19,540 nt of DNA from VRUE01 sp035260485 (lineage in GTDB: Bacteria > Actinomycetota > Thermoleophilia > Solirubrobacterales > 70-9): assembly GCA_035260485.1 (NCBI GenBank), contig DATFVC010000075.1:1-19540 (forward strand). The letters are read 5' to 3'. A program made the position numbers and the translations under genes. Under the pieces are notes generated by a model. The model was not told the DNA's origin and made no database searches. It was given only the letters and a program-made list of their open reading frames with translations. Within the stretch, counting starts at the first letter, position 1. Each line of letters starts with the position of its first letter. Below are positions 18,936 through 19,540 of the stretch, piece by piece.

Positions 18936-19154
18936 TCACCACTTCAACTCGATCTCGAGCTCTCGCTCGTCGGTCTCGATCTCCAGCTCGACCTTGAGCT
19001 GGACCTCGTCGGGAACGTGCACGGTGATCTTCATCCCGGCCCGCTCGAAATCGATGTCGTTGTGGCGCGCGAGCATGTCGGCGAGAGCGTGAAGACGTTC
19101 GGCGACCTCCTCCCGCTTGAGGGTTTCCCTCTGCTCGACCTCGAAGATATCCAT
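18936..19154 (-). CDS. Amphi-Trp domain protein
   Basis: A 72-aa acidic protein of the amphi-Trp type, an uncharacterised small domain found in bacteria and archaea. It reads MDIFEVEQRETLKREEVAERL, then LADMLARHNDIDFERAGMKI, and ends with alternating charged/hydrophobic strands (VQLKVELEIETDERELEIEL) closed by the defining Trp as the second-last codon (KW). The start is ATG 19154: AAGGAG lies five bases before it, while the TTG one codon earlier is too close. Its ATG overlaps the kinase TGA by one base (TGATG), and the PAP2 gene begins four bases after its stop, so the three genes form one tight operon. Confidence 0.85.
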   Translation of the reverse strand: MDIFEVEQRETLKREEVAERLHALADMLARHNDIDFERAGMKITVHVPDEVQLKVELEIETDERELEIELKW

Positions 19155-19540
19155 CAACTCTCCTTCCGCTGAAGTTGTGGTTTCGGCGTCCTCCCCATAG
19201 CGACTCTCACCAGCGTGCGAACAGTCTCCCAGGCGCCCTCGGGCATCGCCGCAGATGGAGAGGCTCCGGGGTGTGCGGCAGCGATCCGCACCCCCAACGC
19301 CGCCGGCAGGATTCTGAAGCGCAGCGGCGCGTCCAGAGTTACGGCCTCGCCGTCGATGCCGGCGGCGATCAGACCGTCTGCGTCAACCTCGAAAGTGGGC
19401 GTGGACCACTCTCGCCAGGGACGCTGGATCAACCGTTTGTCTCCAGCCGGCAGGGAAGCAACGGTGATCCCCAGCAGCTTGTCGTCGATCCTCGGCCGGG
19501 TGCCCGAGCCGACCGCGCGCCCGAGGCGGTAGCGATTGTT
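19154..19540 (-). CDS. Diacylglycerol/lipid kinase family protein (C-terminal part; runs off the right edge)
   Basis: 129 codons are visible, open to the window edge. The sequence matches the C-terminal beta-sandwich of YegS/DagK lipid kinases: NNRYRLGRAVGSGTRPRIDD, then KLLGITVASL, then FEVDADGLIAAGIDGEAVTL, with the closing PLRFRILPAALGVRIA. The catalytic GGDGT loop would lie outside the window. These enzymes phosphorylate diacylglycerol or related lipids with ATP at the membrane. It is translationally coupled to the amphi-Trp gene. The family assignment is good; the exact lipid is not known. Confidence 0.82.
   Translation of the reverse strand, partial: NNRYRLGRAVGSGTRPRIDDKLLGITVASLPAGDKRLIQRPWREWSTPTFEVDADGLIAAGIDGEAVTLDAPLRFRILPAALGVRIAAAHPGASPSAAMPEGAWETVRTLVRVAMGRTPKPQLQRKES

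Overview
The window is high-GC chromosomal DNA that looks actinobacterial. The best guess is the Thermoleophilia (Solirubrobacterales/Gaiellales) side of the phylum. This rests on actinobacterial-style IF3, PheS and LtrA proteins, frequent GTG starts, tRNA genes without encoded CCA, and the gene order thrS, infC, rpmI, rplT, tsnR-like, pheS, pheT. No rRNA gene, CRISPR array, integrase or transposase is visible.

Positions 1-8109 hold the translation cluster, read on the minus strand from thrS (high coordinates) through infC, rpmI-rplT and a SpoU-type RNA methyltransferase to pheS and the first 601 codons of pheT. ATGA-type or short overlaps join rpmI/rplT, methyltransferase/pheS and pheS/pheT. 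A textbook intrinsic terminator follows rplT. The main oddity is a plus-strand UDP-GlcNAc 2-epimerase gene (wecB/mnaA type) lodged between infC and rpmI, which splits a normally contiguous operon.

Positions 8111-11023 hold a large multi-pass, GT-C-like membrane protein abutting thrS, a divergent stand-alone AraC-type DNA-binding domain followed by a VOC/glyoxalase-fold protein, a 71-codon mini-gene that looks like a cupin with its barrel deleted in frame, and tRNA-Val(GAC). A 452-bp gene-free stretch follows, with two strong hairpins. Then come zwf (glucose-6-phosphate dehydrogenase), tRNA-Cys(GCA) and an LtrA-family membrane protein.

Positions 14323-18391 are accessory in character. Two near-identical 42-43 nt copies of the 3' half of tRNA-Gly(GCC), in direct orientation, bound about 3.3 kb. 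This holds a small XRE regulator, an intact tRNA-Arg(CCT) with a third tRNA 3'-half fragment (Asn/Asp-like) ten bases after it, an unrecognised three-helix membrane protein, and a secreted protein with an Ig-like domain. A dispersed hairpin element (GGGCACTTC / GAAGTGCCC core) occurs twice with conserved flanks and once as a bare hairpin. This looks like a repeatedly used and decayed tRNA-targeted integration site, or a cassette region moved by trans-acting enzymes.

Positions 18392-19540 hold a compact minus-strand operon: the end of a YegS/DagK-like lipid kinase, an amphi-Trp domain protein and a PAP2-family phosphatase. Together they suggest phospholipid or isoprenoid-phosphate turnover at the membrane.
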